NCBI RefSeq assembly: GCF_001885735.1
Contig: NZ_JXKG01000001.1
Location: 248,001 to 312,000 of the forward strand
DNA from: Enterococcus canintestini
GTDB lineage: Bacteria > Bacillota > Bacilli > Lactobacillales > Enterococcaceae
DNA length: 64,000 nt
Reading direction: 5' to 3'
The first letter of the stretch is position 1, and each line of letters begins with the position of its first letter. Under the pieces are notes generated by a model. It was not told where the DNA came from. It searched no databases and worked only from the letters and a program-made list of their open reading frames with translations. The position numbers were made by a program, and so were the translations under genes. Below are positions 52,413 through 61,857 of the stretch, piece by piece.

Positions 52413-54458
52413 ATGGAGTTAGTTGAATTAATTATTTTAATTGCTGTAGCCATTACATTTTCCAATATTTTAGCCAAGATTATTCCGACTGTACCTATTT
52501 TTTTCATCCAAATATTCTTTGGTATTTTAGTTGGTCTATCAAGTTATGGTCGGACGTTGAATTTTCGCCCAGAAATTTTTCTAGTGTTGATTATCGCACC
52601 ACTTTTGTTTCGGGAAGGAGAACATGCGGATCTACCTGTCATTTTTAAAAATTTCGGGACGATTTTATCTTTAGCTTTTGGTGGCGTACTTGTAACTTTA
52701 GTGGCGGTGGGAATAACGTTACATACTTTAATGCCAACCATTCCTCTGGCAGCTTGTATGGCTTTTGGTGCGGCTTTAGGACCAACCGATGCTGTGGCAG
52801 TGTCTTCTATTACGAAATCGTTAAAAATTCCTCCACGGGTAATGCGAATTTTAGAAGGCGAAGGATTATTAAATGATGCTTCTGGTGTAACGGCGTTTCA
52901 ATTTGCTACTATCGCATTAGTTACTGGGAGTTTTTCTATCTGGCAAGGTTCGTGGCGTCTACTGTTTGCTAGCGTTGGCGGAGCTCTTGTGGGGATCGTT
53001 GTAGTTTGGGGAAAAAGAAAATTAATCCGTTTAATTGAGCAATTATCTGCCCAAGATGTGACGGCTTATTTGTTGATTGAACTCTTATTACCCTTTGTAG
53101 CATACGTTTTTTCTGAAATTATTGGTGTATCTGGCATTATTGCCGCTGTTGTAGCGGGAGTTATGCAAGCTACTGGACGGCAAAAAGTAACTTTATTTCA
53201 AGCAGAACTGGCAAATGTTTCTACGGCAACATGGAATACGATTGTCTTTACTTTAAATGGTCTCGTCTTTATTTTTTTGGGAATTGAAATCTCGCAAGTT
53301 TTTTCACCAATTTGGGAAAGTGATGTTTATGCTAATTGGTTATTACTGTTGGTTATTGTAGCAGTTACGATCATTTTGTTTTTTATTCGTTTTATTTTTT
53401 TGCTACTTTTAAATCTTTTTAGTGCTAAAAAAAGTAAAGCAAAGTCGTGGCAAGAAATTTTACTTTTAACATTTGGTGGGGTGAAAGGAACCGTCAGTTT
53501 AGCAACTATTTTTATTTTACCAACTAGCCTTCATGGTGAGTTATTCCCACAACGTAGCGTTTTATTATTTTTAACCGCTGGAGTTATTTTGTTAAGTTTG
53601 ATCATTAGTTTAGTTGTTTTACCTCAAATTTCTGATGGTGAAGCAGAAGTACCAGTTGATGAAAAAGGACTCGCTATCTTATCAGAAGTCAAAGAAGAAC
53701 TAAAGGTAGATCAGTTAGATGAAACATTAACAGAAAATGAACAAATTGCATTAAAAGCTGTAATCCAAACGTATGAAAACCGAATGTGGGATATTTATAC
53801 GGTAGCTATGACAGAAAGCGAACGGCAAGAAGTACAAGAAATCCAGGCGTTAATTATCGGTATTGAACGGGATGGTTTAGATGAAAGTTTTCGCCGCCAT
53901 GAAATTGATGGTAATACCTATCGTTTTTATTCTCGCTTTATCGCTAACTTTCAACATTCGGTAGGACAGCAAATTTTGTCATTTCTCGCTTTTTGGTTAT
54001 TAGTAGTGAGACGAATTATCCGGGTGATTTTGCACCCTAAACTCTTTTTTGAAAGAAGACAAAATGCTCCTAAACAAATGCAACCAAATGACTTAAATCA
54101 AATTAAAAAAGTATACTTGCGTAATACAAAATTAATTAAGCAAAGTTTGTCTAGTTTAGATGGGGTTTATGATGAAAAAATTATCGCCCATTTCTTAGAG
54201 CAACGTCAAAATATGATGGGACAATTGGAGCTAAATGATTTTATGGCAGCAGTCATGATTCGACAAGATCCCGCTTATATTAAGGAAATGTTACGTGGTT
54301 ATTATTTGGAACGTAAAGTGATTGATTTATTTGAAACGGCTGGAACTATTACAACTTTTGCAGCTAATGAGTATCGCCGTAAAGTGAATCTTTTAGAATC
54401 TTATGCAATGGGGCAGACAGGTAACTTACCAAGAGTACCTTTTTTTAGAAAAATCTAA
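52413..54458 (+). CDS. CPA1-family Na+/H+ (or K+/H+) antiporter
   Basis: A 681-residue protein of the NhaP/CPA1 family. The N-terminal 410 residues form about 12 membrane spans with the ion-site motif ALGPTDAVAV and EGEGLLNDASG, and later FGGVKGTVSLA. A cytoplasmic tail of about 270 residues follows, with helical regions, as in Gram-positive NhaP/YvgP-like proteins. It exchanges external protons for internal cations for pH and salt balance. The start follows AAGGAG and is three bases after the small coiled-coil gene. Confidence 0.92.
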   Translation: MELVELIILIAVAITFSNILAKIIPTVPIFFIQIFFGILVGLSSYGRTLNFRPEIFLVLIIAPLLFREGEHADLPVIFKNFGTILSLAFGGVLVTLVAVGITLHTLMPTIPLAACMAFGAALGPTDAVAVSSITKSLKIPPRVMRILEGEGLLNDASGVTAFQFATIALVTGSFSIWQGSWRLLFASVGGALVGIVVVWGKRKLIRLIEQLSAQDVTAYLLIELLLPFVAYVFSEIIGVSGIIAAVVAGVMQATGRQKVTLFQAELANVSTATWNTIVFTLNGLVFIFLGIEISQVFSPIWESDVYANWLLLLVIVAVTIILFFIRFIFLLLLNLFSAKKSKAKSWQEILLLTFGGVKGTVSLATIFILPTSLHGELFPQRSVLLFLTAGVILLSLIISLVVLPQISDGEAEVPVDEKGLAILSEVKEELKVDQLDETLTENEQIALKAVIQTYENRMWDIYTVAMTESERQEVQEIQALIIGIERDGLDESFRRHEIDGNTYRFYSRFIANFQHSVGQQILSFLAFWLLVVRRIIRVILHPKLFFERRQNAPKQMQPNDLNQIKKVYLRNTKLIKQSLSSLDGVYDEKIIAHFLEQRQNMMGQLELNDFMAAVMIRQDPAYIKEMLRGYYLERKVIDLFETAGTITTFAANEYRRKVNLLESYAMGQTGNLPRVPFFRKI

Positions 54459-54549
54459 AATCACAGGTGATTTTGATTCGTAAAAAGGGCTAGCTCATTT
54501 AGTATTTGCTGATGAATAAATGAATGCAAAAAATAGTTGCTTAATTTAA

Positions 54550-54634
54550 AAATGTTACTAAGGGTGCCACATCTAAGTCTCAAAGCAAAAATTTAGCTTT
54601 GGCGGTGGGGCATTACTTAGTAACATTTTTTTGT
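54550..54634 (+). ncRNA. Candidate structured RNA or long terminator after the antiporter
   Basis: A 13-bp outer stem (AAATGTTACTAAG / CTTAGTAACATTT) closes an 80-nt fold. Inside it, TGCCAC faces GTGGGGCA and CAAAGC pairs with GCTTTG around a 9-nt loop. Seven Ts follow the outer stem. It ends with a terminator but is far larger than needed for one. It begins about 90 nt after the antiporter stop. No Rfam family is recognised, so the RNA role is a hypothesis. Confidence 0.5.
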
Positions 54635-54829
54635 TTGGTTAAAAATGTAGCATAGTTAATTTTATTAGTATCTAAGAGAAATATCATGGCTAAAAATCGA
54701 CCACATCTTATAGTTTTCAGACAATTGAATTAGATAAAAATTGAATGAAAAAACAAAGTTTACACAAAATGTCTAACTGTTTTTTTTTACAAATAATGGT
54801 ACAATGTGTGAGACATTGGAGGGTGACAA

Positions 54830-56725
54830 ATGAAAGAATTAAAAGTGACAGGACTACACAAAACTTACGGCGAAAAAACATTATTTTACGATTTAAATTT
54901 TATGATTCATGAAAAAGATCGGATTGGTTTAATCGGAATTAATGGGACCGGTAAAAGTAGTTTGTTAAAAATCATTGCCGGAATTGAAAGTGGTGACGGT
55001 GATTTAAATCCTCTAGACTATGCCAAAGATTATCGTATCGCATATTTGGCCCAAGAAAGTAACTTTGATACAAATCAAACCGTTTTACAAGCGGTCTTTG
55101 AAAGTGACAGCCTGAAAGTTCAGGTAGTAAAAGAATATGAGCAAGCTTTGCAGCAGCTCGCGATAGACGGAACAAGTGAGCGAGCACAAAAACGTTTTGC
55201 CAAAGCAGAAGCAGCGATGAACGAGCAAGATGCTTGGCAGACTGACACCAACGCTAAAATTATTTTGCAAAAATTAGGCATTCACCAATTAAATGAACCG
55301 ATTAACAACTTATCTGGTGGGCAACAAAAGCGGGTCGGTTTGGCGCAAGTTTTAATTGATGAGCCGGATTTACTTTTATTAGATGAACCGACAAACCATC
55401 TGGATTATGATGCAATTACATGGTTAGAAAATTATTTGAAAAATTATCGCGGTGCCCTTTTAATGGTTACCCATGATCGTTATTTCTTAGATCGCGTAAC
55501 CAATCGTATTTTTGAGCTTTCAAATGGGGAGTTGCAAGAATTTAGTGGAAATTATGAAAACTATTTAGCGGCAAAAGCTGAAAGAGAACGGGTAAATGCT
55601 GAAGCGGAACAAAAGAAAAAGCAACTTTATAAACAAGAGTTAGCCTGGATGCGAGCTGGGGCTAAGGCTAGAACAACTAAACAACAAGCACGGATTAATC
55701 GTTTTGAAGATTTAAAAGAAAGTATGGGCCAAACTAAAAATGAAGAACAAGTCGCCATTGAAATAGCGACTAAACGTTTGGGAAAAAAAGTAATCGAGTT
55801 AAAAGAAGCAAATTATGCCTATGAGAATAAAGTAATTTTAAATGATTTTAATTTATTAGTGCAGGCTAGAGAAAGAATTGGCATCACTGGTGAAAATGGC
55901 GCCGGTAAATCAACGTTACTCAATCTTATTAGTGGCAAAATTCCTTTACAAAGCGGTATTTTAACGATTGGTGAAACTGTTCGTATGGCTTATTATACGC
56001 AGCAAAGTGATGTGATGGATCCAAATCAGCGCATGATCAATTATCTGCAAGAAGTAGCAGAAATGGTCAAAAAAAATGATGGTACTCAAGTTAGTGTGAC
56101 GGAAATGTTGGAACGTTTTTTATTTTCACGCCAAACCCATGGCACCCCAATAGGAAAATTATCCGGTGGAGAAAAACGCCGTCTGTTTTTACTAAAATTA
56201 TTAATGAGTCAACCGAACGTTTTATTGTTAGATGAGCCGACAAATGACTTAGATATTGCGACATTAACTGTTTTAGAAGATTATTTAGATACATTCCCTG
56301 GTGCAGTCTTAACTGTTTCCCACGATCGCTATTTCTTAGACAAGGTCGCTGAAAAACTACTGATTTTCAAAGGGAATGGCATTATTACGTCTTATTTTGG
56401 TAGTATTACCGATTATTTAGCGGAAAATACGATAGGAGATTCTCCCACATCTGTAACTAAAAAAATCAGTGAAGATCCAGTAACCAAGCCAAAAGATGCA
56501 GTAAAGAAAAAATTGACTTACATGGAACAAAAAGAATGGGAAGCAATCGAAAAAGAAATCACAAAGCTAGAAGAAAAGATTGCCACGCTAACAGAAGAAA
56601 TGAATCATCAAGGGGCAGACTTTACCAAATTGCAAGAATTACAAAAGCAGATTAGTAAATCTGAAGCTTTGTTAGAAGAAAAGATGCAACGGTGGGAGTA
56701 TTTAAGTGAATTTGCTACAGACTAA
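54830..56725 (+). CDS. yfmR: ABC-F translation factor YfmR/Uup-like
   Basis: A 631-residue ABC-F protein, matching Bacillus YfmR in length. Two ABC domains have Walker A GINGTGKSS and GENGAGKST, signatures NLSGGQQKR and LSGGEKRR, and Walker B LLLLDEPTNHLDY and VLLLDEPTNDLD. The linker between them is charged and helical, and a C-terminal coiled coil (about 555-631, KKKLTYMEQKEWEAIEKEI onward) marks the Uup/YfmR branch. There are no membrane spans, so it acts on the ribosome, not in transport; YfmR prevents stalling together with EF-P. The start follows TTGGAGGG. An extended -10 TGGTACAAT lies at 54797-54805. Confidence 0.93.
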   Translation: MKELKVTGLHKTYGEKTLFYDLNFMIHEKDRIGLIGINGTGKSSLLKIIAGIESGDGDLNPLDYAKDYRIAYLAQESNFDTNQTVLQAVFESDSLKVQVVKEYEQALQQLAIDGTSERAQKRFAKAEAAMNEQDAWQTDTNAKIILQKLGIHQLNEPINNLSGGQQKRVGLAQVLIDEPDLLLLDEPTNHLDYDAITWLENYLKNYRGALLMVTHDRYFLDRVTNRIFELSNGELQEFSGNYENYLAAKAERERVNAEAEQKKKQLYKQELAWMRAGAKARTTKQQARINRFEDLKESMGQTKNEEQVAIEIATKRLGKKVIELKEANYAYENKVILNDFNLLVQARERIGITGENGAGKSTLLNLISGKIPLQSGILTIGETVRMAYYTQQSDVMDPNQRMINYLQEVAEMVKKNDGTQVSVTEMLERFLFSRQTHGTPIGKLSGGEKRRLFLLKLLMSQPNVLLLDEPTNDLDIATLTVLEDYLDTFPGAVLTVSHDRYFLDKVAEKLLIFKGNGIITSYFGSITDYLAENTIGDSPTSVTKKISEDPVTKPKDAVKKKLTYMEQKEWEAIEKEITKLEEKIATLTEEMNHQGADFTKLQELQKQISKSEALLEEKMQRWEYLSEFATD

Positions 56726-56776
56726 GCGATGAATATAATATGACTGAAATCTTTTTGAATGGTAAGGAGGATATTT

Positions 56777-57724
56777 ATGGAACAAGCATATTTAGATCTA
56801 GGCAGAAAGCTATTGGAAGAAGGACACGATAAAGGGGATCGGACGGGAACTGGTACGAAAAGTTTATTTGGTTACCAGATGCGTTTTGACTTAAATGAAG
56901 GCTTTCCATTACTGACGACTAAACGCGTTCCTTTTGGTTTAATTAAAAGTGAATTGTTGTGGTTTTTAAAAGGGGATACTAATATTCGTTATTTGTTGCA
57001 ACACAATAACCATATTTGGGATGAATGGGCGTTTGAACGCTATGTAAAAAGTGCGGATTATACTGGTCCAGATATGACTGATTTCGGTCGTCGTTCTTTG
57101 GTGGATGAAAAATTTAATGAAGAATATCAAAAACAAATGAAAGCTTTTTGCGAAAAAATTGTCGCAGATGAGAAGTTTGCCCAAAAACATGGTGATCTGG
57201 GCCATATTTATGGTTATCAATGGCGTCATTGGGAAAAGCAAGATGGAACTTTCATTGATCAAATTAAAGATGTCATTGAGATGATTAAAACCAATCCCAA
57301 TTCCCGTCGTCTCATCGTAACGGCATGGAATCCAGAAGATGTTCCTTCAATGGCGCTTCCTCCTTGTCATACGATGTTTCAATTTTATGTTTATGACGGT
57401 AAGTTAAGCTGCCAATTATATCAAAGAAGTGCAGATGTCTTTTTAGGTGTGCCGTTTAATATCGCAAGCTATGCATTGCTAACACATCTAATTGCTCATG
57501 AAACAGGTTTAGGCGTAGGAGAATTTGTCCACACTTTAGGGGATGCACATTTATATCAAAATCATATTGAACAGATGAATGAACAGTTAACTCGAGATGT
57601 TCGTCCAGCACCAAAATTAGTTTTAAATCAAACAAAATCTTCTGTTTTTGACTTTGAAATGGAAGACATTCAAGTGGAAAATTATCATCCTCATCCTACA
57701 ATTAAAGCACCGATTGCAGTTTAA
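56777..57724 (+). CDS. thyA: Thymidylate synthase
   Basis: A 315-residue ThyA that methylates dUMP to dTMP with methylene-tetrahydrofolate. The catalytic Cys197 is in [12 protein letters not shown], with the folate/dUMP loop [14 protein letters not shown] before it and [23 protein letters not shown] after it. It has the roughly 50-residue insert after [12 protein letters not shown] that is typical of the Lactobacillus casei form. ATG 56777 follows AAGGAGG. The dihydrofolate reductase gene follows 31 bp later, so the dihydrofolate produced is recycled by the next enzyme. Confidence 0.97.
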   Translation: MEQAYLDLGRKLLEEGHDKGDRTGTGTKSLFGYQMRFDLNEGFPLLTTKRVPFGLIKSELLWFLKGDTNIRYLLQHNNHIWDEWAFERYVKSADYTGPDMTDFGRRSLVDEKFNEEYQKQMKAFCEKIVADEKFAQKHGDLGHIYGYQWRHWEKQDGTFIDQIKDVIEMIKTNPNSRRLIVTAWNPEDVPSMALPPCHTMFQFYVYDGKLSCQLYQRSADVFLGVPFNIASYALLTHLIAHETGLGVGEFVHTLGDAHLYQNHIEQMNEQLTRDVRPAPKLVLNQTKSSVFDFEMEDIQVENYHPHPTIKAPIAV

Positions 57725-57755
57725 ATAAAAAACAATTTATAAAAAGGAGATTGTC

Positions 57756-58256
57756 ATGTTAGCAGCAATTTGGGCCCAAGATCAAAATGGTTTAATCGGC
57801 AAAAATGAAGCTTTACCTTGGTATTTACCAGACGATTTAAAGTTTTTTAAAGAGATGACGATTGGCAATACATTAATAATGGGACGGCGGACTTTTGAAG
57901 GAATGGGCGGAAGACCTTTACCGGGAAGAACAACTATCATTTTAACACGTAATCAAAATTACCAAGCTCCAGCAGGCGTCTATGTAATGCATGATGTTAA
58001 TGCAGTGTTAGAATATGCACACAAAAAAGAGCATACGGTTTTTATTGCAGGTGGAGCGGCAGTCTATACGGCGTTATTACCTTTTTGCGATTACATTTTT
58101 CGCACCGTAATTGAAGATTCTTTTGAAGGGGACACGTATTTTCCTGCGATTGAATGGGAAAATTGGCGCTTAGTGAAAAAAGTTGCCGGAAAAATTGATG
58201 ACAAGAATAAATTTCCCCATACTTTTGAAGAATATGAACGCATTCATGCGGATTAA
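57756..58256 (+). CDS. dfrA: Dihydrofolate reductase
   Basis: A 166-residue DHFR that reduces dihydrofolate with NADPH. Motifs: IWAQDQNGLIGKNEALPWYLPDDLKFFK with the active-site Asp, NTLIMGRRTFEGMGGRPLPGR for NADPH, and FIAGGAAVYTALLPFCD. The start follows AAAGGAG. It forms an operon with thyA, the usual order in this group. It is the target of trimethoprim; it looks like a chromosomal enzyme, not an acquired resistance form. Confidence 0.96.
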   Translation: MLAAIWAQDQNGLIGKNEALPWYLPDDLKFFKEMTIGNTLIMGRRTFEGMGGRPLPGRTTIILTRNQNYQAPAGVYVMHDVNAVLEYAHKKEHTVFIAGGAAVYTALLPFCDYIFRTVIEDSFEGDTYFPAIEWENWRLVKKVAGKIDDKNKFPHTFEEYERIHAD

Positions 58257-58257
58257 T

Positions 58258-58303
58258 AAAAAATGAGGTGTGATAATGGACTCTTATCACACCTCATTTT
58301 TTA
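58258..58303. terminator. Bidirectional terminator after dfrA
   Basis: An almost perfect 19-bp stem (AAAAAATGAGGTGTGATAA with its complement) and a 7-nt loop, with T runs on both strands; the next gene is convergent. Confidence 0.95.
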
Positions 58304-58362
58304 GCTTTTATCTGCTAGTTAGCTAAAATTTTAACTAACAATTATGAACTAATCATCACTTT

Positions 58363-59016
58363 TTAAGTATAAAGTAAAATGGAGAAATACATAAAACCTG
58401 CACCTAACATAACAAAAAGATGCCACACCACATGCATAAAGCGAATATTTTTCAGACTATAAAACAGGGCTCCAATGGAATAGGACATGCCGCCAGCAAC
58501 TAAAAGTGCAGTTCCTATATTGCCTAAAGATAACCACAAATCTTTAGCCGCGACTAAACAAAGCCAACCCATGAATAAATAAATAAAAGTTGAAACCTTA
58601 GAGACTGTATCTTTTTTATGCAGTGTCAAAGATTTATAAATAATGCCAGTAATTGCTAGGAGCCAAATTAATGCAAATAACGTCCATCCTAACCAACCTT
58701 TAATACTTAAAAGGCAAAAAGGAGTATAGCTACCTGCTATCAAAAGAAAGATAGAGTCATGATCAAATACTTGAAAGACTTTTTTTGCTTTGGTAAAAAT
58801 TAAACTGTGAAATAAAGTAGAACACAAAAAAAGTAGAATCATCATCGAACCATAAATCGCATAAGAAACTACATGGATGGCTGATCCTAAACGGGCACCT
58901 TTGACTAATAAGATAACAAGTCCAGCGATTGCTAACCCAAAGCCAATACCGTGAGTCACAGCGTTTAGTACTTCATTTAAGATTAAATATTTACGAGAAA
59001 ATCGCGGTTTTTCCAT
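58363..59016 (-). CDS. trhA: Hemolysin III/TrhA (PAQR-like) membrane protein
   Basis: A 217-residue protein with seven membrane spans. The family marks are NAVTHGIGFGLAI near the start, FHSLIFTKAKKVFQVFDHDSIFLLIAGSYTPF in the middle and MHVVWHLFVMLGAGFMYF at the end; their His and Asp residues form a metal site in the PAQR superfamily. The homologue TrhA is linked to membrane energetics; the old name hemolysin III does not show that it lyses cells. The start follows AAGGAGG on the minus strand. Confidence 0.9.
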   Translation of the reverse strand: MEKPRFSRKYLILNEVLNAVTHGIGFGLAIAGLVILLVKGARLGSAIHVVSYAIYGSMMILLFLCSTLFHSLIFTKAKKVFQVFDHDSIFLLIAGSYTPFCLLSIKGWLGWTLFALIWLLAITGIIYKSLTLHKKDTVSKVSTFIYLFMGWLCLVAAKDLWLSLGNIGTALLVAGGMSYSIGALFYSLKNIRFMHVVWHLFVMLGAGFMYFSILLYT

Positions 59017-59069
59017 ATCTTACCTGCCTCCTTTTAGGGAATGTTTCAAAATTAATGAAAAAACAAATT

Positions 59070-59090
59070 GTCTCTGTTATACTTAGAGAC
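59070..59090 (+). promoter_or_regulatory. Inverted repeat over a -10 between trhA and degV
   Basis: GTCTCT and AGAGAC flank a 9-bp centre with TATACT (59078-59083), a likely -10 for degV, 71 bp upstream of its start. The repeat could serve as an operator for degV or for both divergent genes. Confidence 0.5.
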
Positions 59091-59153
59091 AGAGCATGTT
59101 TAGACGTATTTTAACATGAAGATGAGCAATGTTAAAGGAAGAGTGAAGGAACC

Positions 59154-59999
59154 ATGGCAAAACTTAAAATAGTTACGGATTCATCGTGTACGATGGAAAA
59201 AGCAATGCAAGAGAAATTAGAAATTGAAATCGTTCCCTTATCGGTAATGATTGATGGCGTCTTATATAAAGATGACGAAACCCTACCTGGTGAAAAATTT
59301 ATGAGTATGATGGCTACAGCCAAAGAATTACCCAAAACAAGTCAACCACCAATTGGCGAATTCGTTGAGCTTTTTGATGCATTAGGAGAAGATGGCAGTC
59401 AAATTTTGTCTATTCATATGACGAAAGGCTTAAGTGGGACAGTTGAAGCGGCCCGTCAAGCGAGTAATTTATCTAAAAGTGATGTGACAGTCATTGACAG
59501 TGACACGACAGATCAAGGCCTATCTTTTCAAGTAATTAAAGCCGCCCAAATGGCACAAGCAGGCAGTTCATTAGCTGAAGTTTTGGCAGCGGTTGAAAAA
59601 GTAAGAGAAAACACAAAACTTTATATCGGTGTCTCGACGTTAGATAATCTCGTAAAAGGTGGACGAATTAGTCGCGCAACAGGGATTTTATCTAATTTAC
59701 TCAATATGCGAGTTGTAATGGACTTTGATCATTCTGAATTGATTCCAGTGGTAAAAGGACGAGGGACTAAAACTTTTACCAAATGGTTTGAAGGATTAAA
59801 AAAAGAATTACAGCAAAAAACCAACGTAAAAAGTATTGGTATTTCCCATGCTGATGGTTTAGCCTTATGTGAAGAATTTAAAAAAGAACTGCAAGAAATT
59901 TTTCCTGAAATGCATATCCCACTGCTACACACCACGCCGATTATTGCAACACACACTGGTAAAGGTGCATTTGCGATAACTTATTATACGGAAGATTAA
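59154..59999 (+). CDS. DegV family fatty-acid-binding protein
   Basis: A 281-residue two-domain protein. IVTDSSC at the N terminus, SIHMTKGLSGT in the middle and ISHADG near the end are the conserved ligand-binding segments. DegV-family proteins (FakB in staphylococci and streptococci) hold a fatty acid for phosphorylation by the kinase FakA, feeding exogenous fatty acids into phospholipid. No FakA gene is adjacent, so FakB function is inferred. The start follows GAAGGAACC at normal spacing. Confidence 0.9.
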   Translation: MAKLKIVTDSSCTMEKAMQEKLEIEIVPLSVMIDGVLYKDDETLPGEKFMSMMATAKELPKTSQPPIGEFVELFDALGEDGSQILSIHMTKGLSGTVEAARQASNLSKSDVTVIDSDTTDQGLSFQVIKAAQMAQAGSSLAEVLAAVEKVRENTKLYIGVSTLDNLVKGGRISRATGILSNLLNMRVVMDFDHSELIPVVKGRGTKTFTKWFEGLKKELQQKTNVKSIGISHADGLALCEEFKKELQEIFPEMHIPLLHTTPIIATHTGKGAFAITYYTED

Positions 60000-60011
60000 T
60001 AATTGGAAGTT

Positions 60012-60113
60012 AAAACAAAAGTATGCGAAATAATCAATGATCAAAAGAGATAAGAAATGATTTATCTAAAAAAATTGATTAATAAGCAGCTGCTACGAGC
60101 AAACTTTTGTTTT
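60012..60113 (+). ncRNA. Candidate structured RNA after degV
   Basis: Three nested stems can form: AAAACAAAAGT / ACTTTTGTTTT (11 bp, 60012-60022 with 60103-60113), TAATCAAT / ATTGATTA (60031-60038 with 60074-60081) and AGATAA / TTATCT (60048-60053 with 60062-60067). The palindrome AGCAGCTGCT follows the second stem. All arms are perfect. Only a weak T run (TTCTTTTTG) comes after. It may be the degV 3' end or a separate RNA. Confidence 0.45.
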
Positions 60114-60269
60114 GGCTTCTTTTTGATTGGTAAATTTTACAGTCTAGTAATTAGAGAAAAGTAAAGCTTTATTAGCGTTAATGTGGGATACTACCTTTTT
60201 ATCCTTTTTTTTGCTAAAATAGGCGATACTATAGCTTTTTGGCTTAGTTTTAAAGAGGAGGTTTAGCTA

Positions 60270-61169
60270 TTGAAAATTTTTAAACCCCTGATTACCGTTT
60301 TAATCGTGGGGATTGGTGCAATGCTTGTTTATATTGTGCTAAATCAAGCGATTCCTGCTGCCAAACCAATCTTGGAATCAGCACCTAGTAATGAAGTGGT
60401 GAAAAATCAAAAAGAAAAAATTCACTTTGTTGCTGTTGGCGATTCTTTGACTGAAGGAATAGGTGATGAAACTAAACGTGGTGGTTTTGTTCCTATCGTT
60501 ACAAGCGATATTGAAGAACGCTATCGTCTAACCAGTGTAGAAGTGGAAAATTACGGGGTGGCTGGAGAACGTAGTGATCAGATTTTAAAACGCATGAAAA
60601 AAGAAAATAAAATTTTAAAAAATATTGCTTCGGCAGATATTTTGACATTAACTGTAGGTGGAAATGATTTAATGAAAGTGATTCAAGATAATTTCTTTGG
60701 CCTTTCTATTAAAACATTTCAGAAACCACAAGCTAAATATCAAAAAAGGGTAGCTGAAATCATTACATTAATGCAAAAAGAAAATCAAACAGCGCCTATT
60801 TACGTTTTTGGTATCTACAATCCATTTTATTTAAATTTTCCTGAAATTACCGATATGCAAAAAATTGTCGATAACTGGAATTTAGCTACGGAAGAAACGA
60901 CAAAAGAATTTCAAAATGTTCATTTTATTCCAATTAATGATTTGTTATACCGTGGACTTGATAATGAAGTGGGCATTGACAGTACACTTGATTCTTCAGC
61001 AGAGGCTGATATAAAAAGTTCAAATAGTAGTGATTTAAATATTGTCGATAACAATGCGTTATATGACCAGGATAAATTTCATCCGAATAATTTGGGCTAT
61101 CAGTTAATGGCCAATGCATTGCGAGATGAATTAATTCAAACGAAATCAGAGTGGCTGATAAAAAAATAA
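60270..61169 (+). CDS. SGNH/GDSL-family lipase or esterase (YpmR-like)
   Basis: A 299-residue protein with an N-terminal membrane anchor or signal (LITVLIVGIGAMLVYIVL) and an extracellular SGNH hydrolase domain. Ser59 in FVAVGDSLTEG is the nucleophile, GGND is block III, and the C-terminal DKFHPNNLGYQ has the catalytic Asp and His. The substrate is unknown. The start is TTG after GAGGAGG. In Bacillus, ypmR lies directly before ypmS as it does here. A -10 TAAAAT lies at 60215-60220. Confidence 0.88.
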   Translation: MKIFKPLITVLIVGIGAMLVYIVLNQAIPAAKPILESAPSNEVVKNQKEKIHFVAVGDSLTEGIGDETKRGGFVPIVTSDIEERYRLTSVEVENYGVAGERSDQILKRMKKENKILKNIASADILTLTVGGNDLMKVIQDNFFGLSIKTFQKPQAKYQKRVAEIITLMQKENQTAPIYVFGIYNPFYLNFPEITDMQKIVDNWNLATEETTKEFQNVHFIPINDLLYRGLDNEVGIDSTLDSSAEADIKSSNSSDLNIVDNNALYDQDKFHPNNLGYQLMANALRDELIQTKSEWLIKK

Positions 61170-61199
61170 GAAACCTATAAAGACGAGGAGTAGTCGCAA

Positions 61200-61853
61200 A
61201 TGACTGAAAATAATCCTAAAAAAACTCGTGAAGAAAAGCAAATATTCAAAAAGATGAATTTCAAAAAAATGAATGGTTGGAAGATTGCATTTTTAGTCTT
61301 AACGGCGTTTGTCATTGGCACCGGTATCTTTTTGAGTACGAGAATTTTTGCTATCAGAGAACCAAATTATAGTGAAACCGCAAAAGTAACTAATACTAAA
61401 GGACAAGAAGTTACTACAATTTCTATGAACAAAAGTCAGTTAAATGCTTTAATTGATTACTATTTAACCGATTTTCAAAAAGATAGTAGCGTGAAATATC
61501 AATTTGCCCTAGAAAATGAAGCTATGCTTTCAGGTGAGACAAAAGTATTAAATTTTCCGGTTCATTTTTATTTGTACTTTGATCCTTATGTGATGGAAAA
61601 CGGAAATATTCAATTGCGGGCCAAGAGCATGTCAATTGGTACATTGGGTCTGCCCATTGAAGAAGTTATGAAATTGGTGAAGCGAAGTTATGATTTTCCA
61701 GAATGGATTGAAGTAACCCCGAAAGATAAAGCTATTACTTTACGTTTAGATCAGTTTCAATTACCAACGGGCCTTTTTGTCAAAGCTAAAAAGATTAATT
61801 TAATTGACGATGAAATTCAAGTAGGCTTATATTTGCCAGAAGGAAAGGAATGA
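61200..61853 (+). CDS. YpmS-like DUF2140 membrane-anchored protein
   Basis: A 217-residue protein with a basic N-terminal tail, one membrane span ([19 protein letters not shown]) and an extracellular domain with repeated strands ([47 protein letters not shown]). It fits the YpmS (DUF2140) family, always extracellular and often next to a GDSL esterase as here. The role is unknown; a lipid- or envelope-linked function is likely from context. It starts 30 bp after the esterase gene. Confidence 0.85.
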   Translation: MTENNPKKTREEKQIFKKMNFKKMNGWKIAFLVLTAFVIGTGIFLSTRIFAIREPNYSETAKVTNTKGQEVTTISMNKSQLNALIDYYLTDFQKDSSVKYQFALENEAMLSGETKVLNFPVHFYLYFDPYVMENGNIQLRAKSMSIGTLGLPIEEVMKLVKRSYDFPEWIEVTPKDKAITLRLDQFQLPTGLFVKAKKINLIDDEIQVGLYLPEGKE

Positions 61854-61857
61854 TTTG

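Noticed and set aside
57756-58256. Acquired trimethoprim-resistance dfr gene
   Set aside because: The gene is in the standard thyA-dfr operon with base composition like its neighbours and no mobile element nearby.
58363-59016. Haemolysin toxin
   Set aside because: The hemolysin III name is historical. The seven-span PAQR/TrhA pattern and housekeeping context do not support a toxin.
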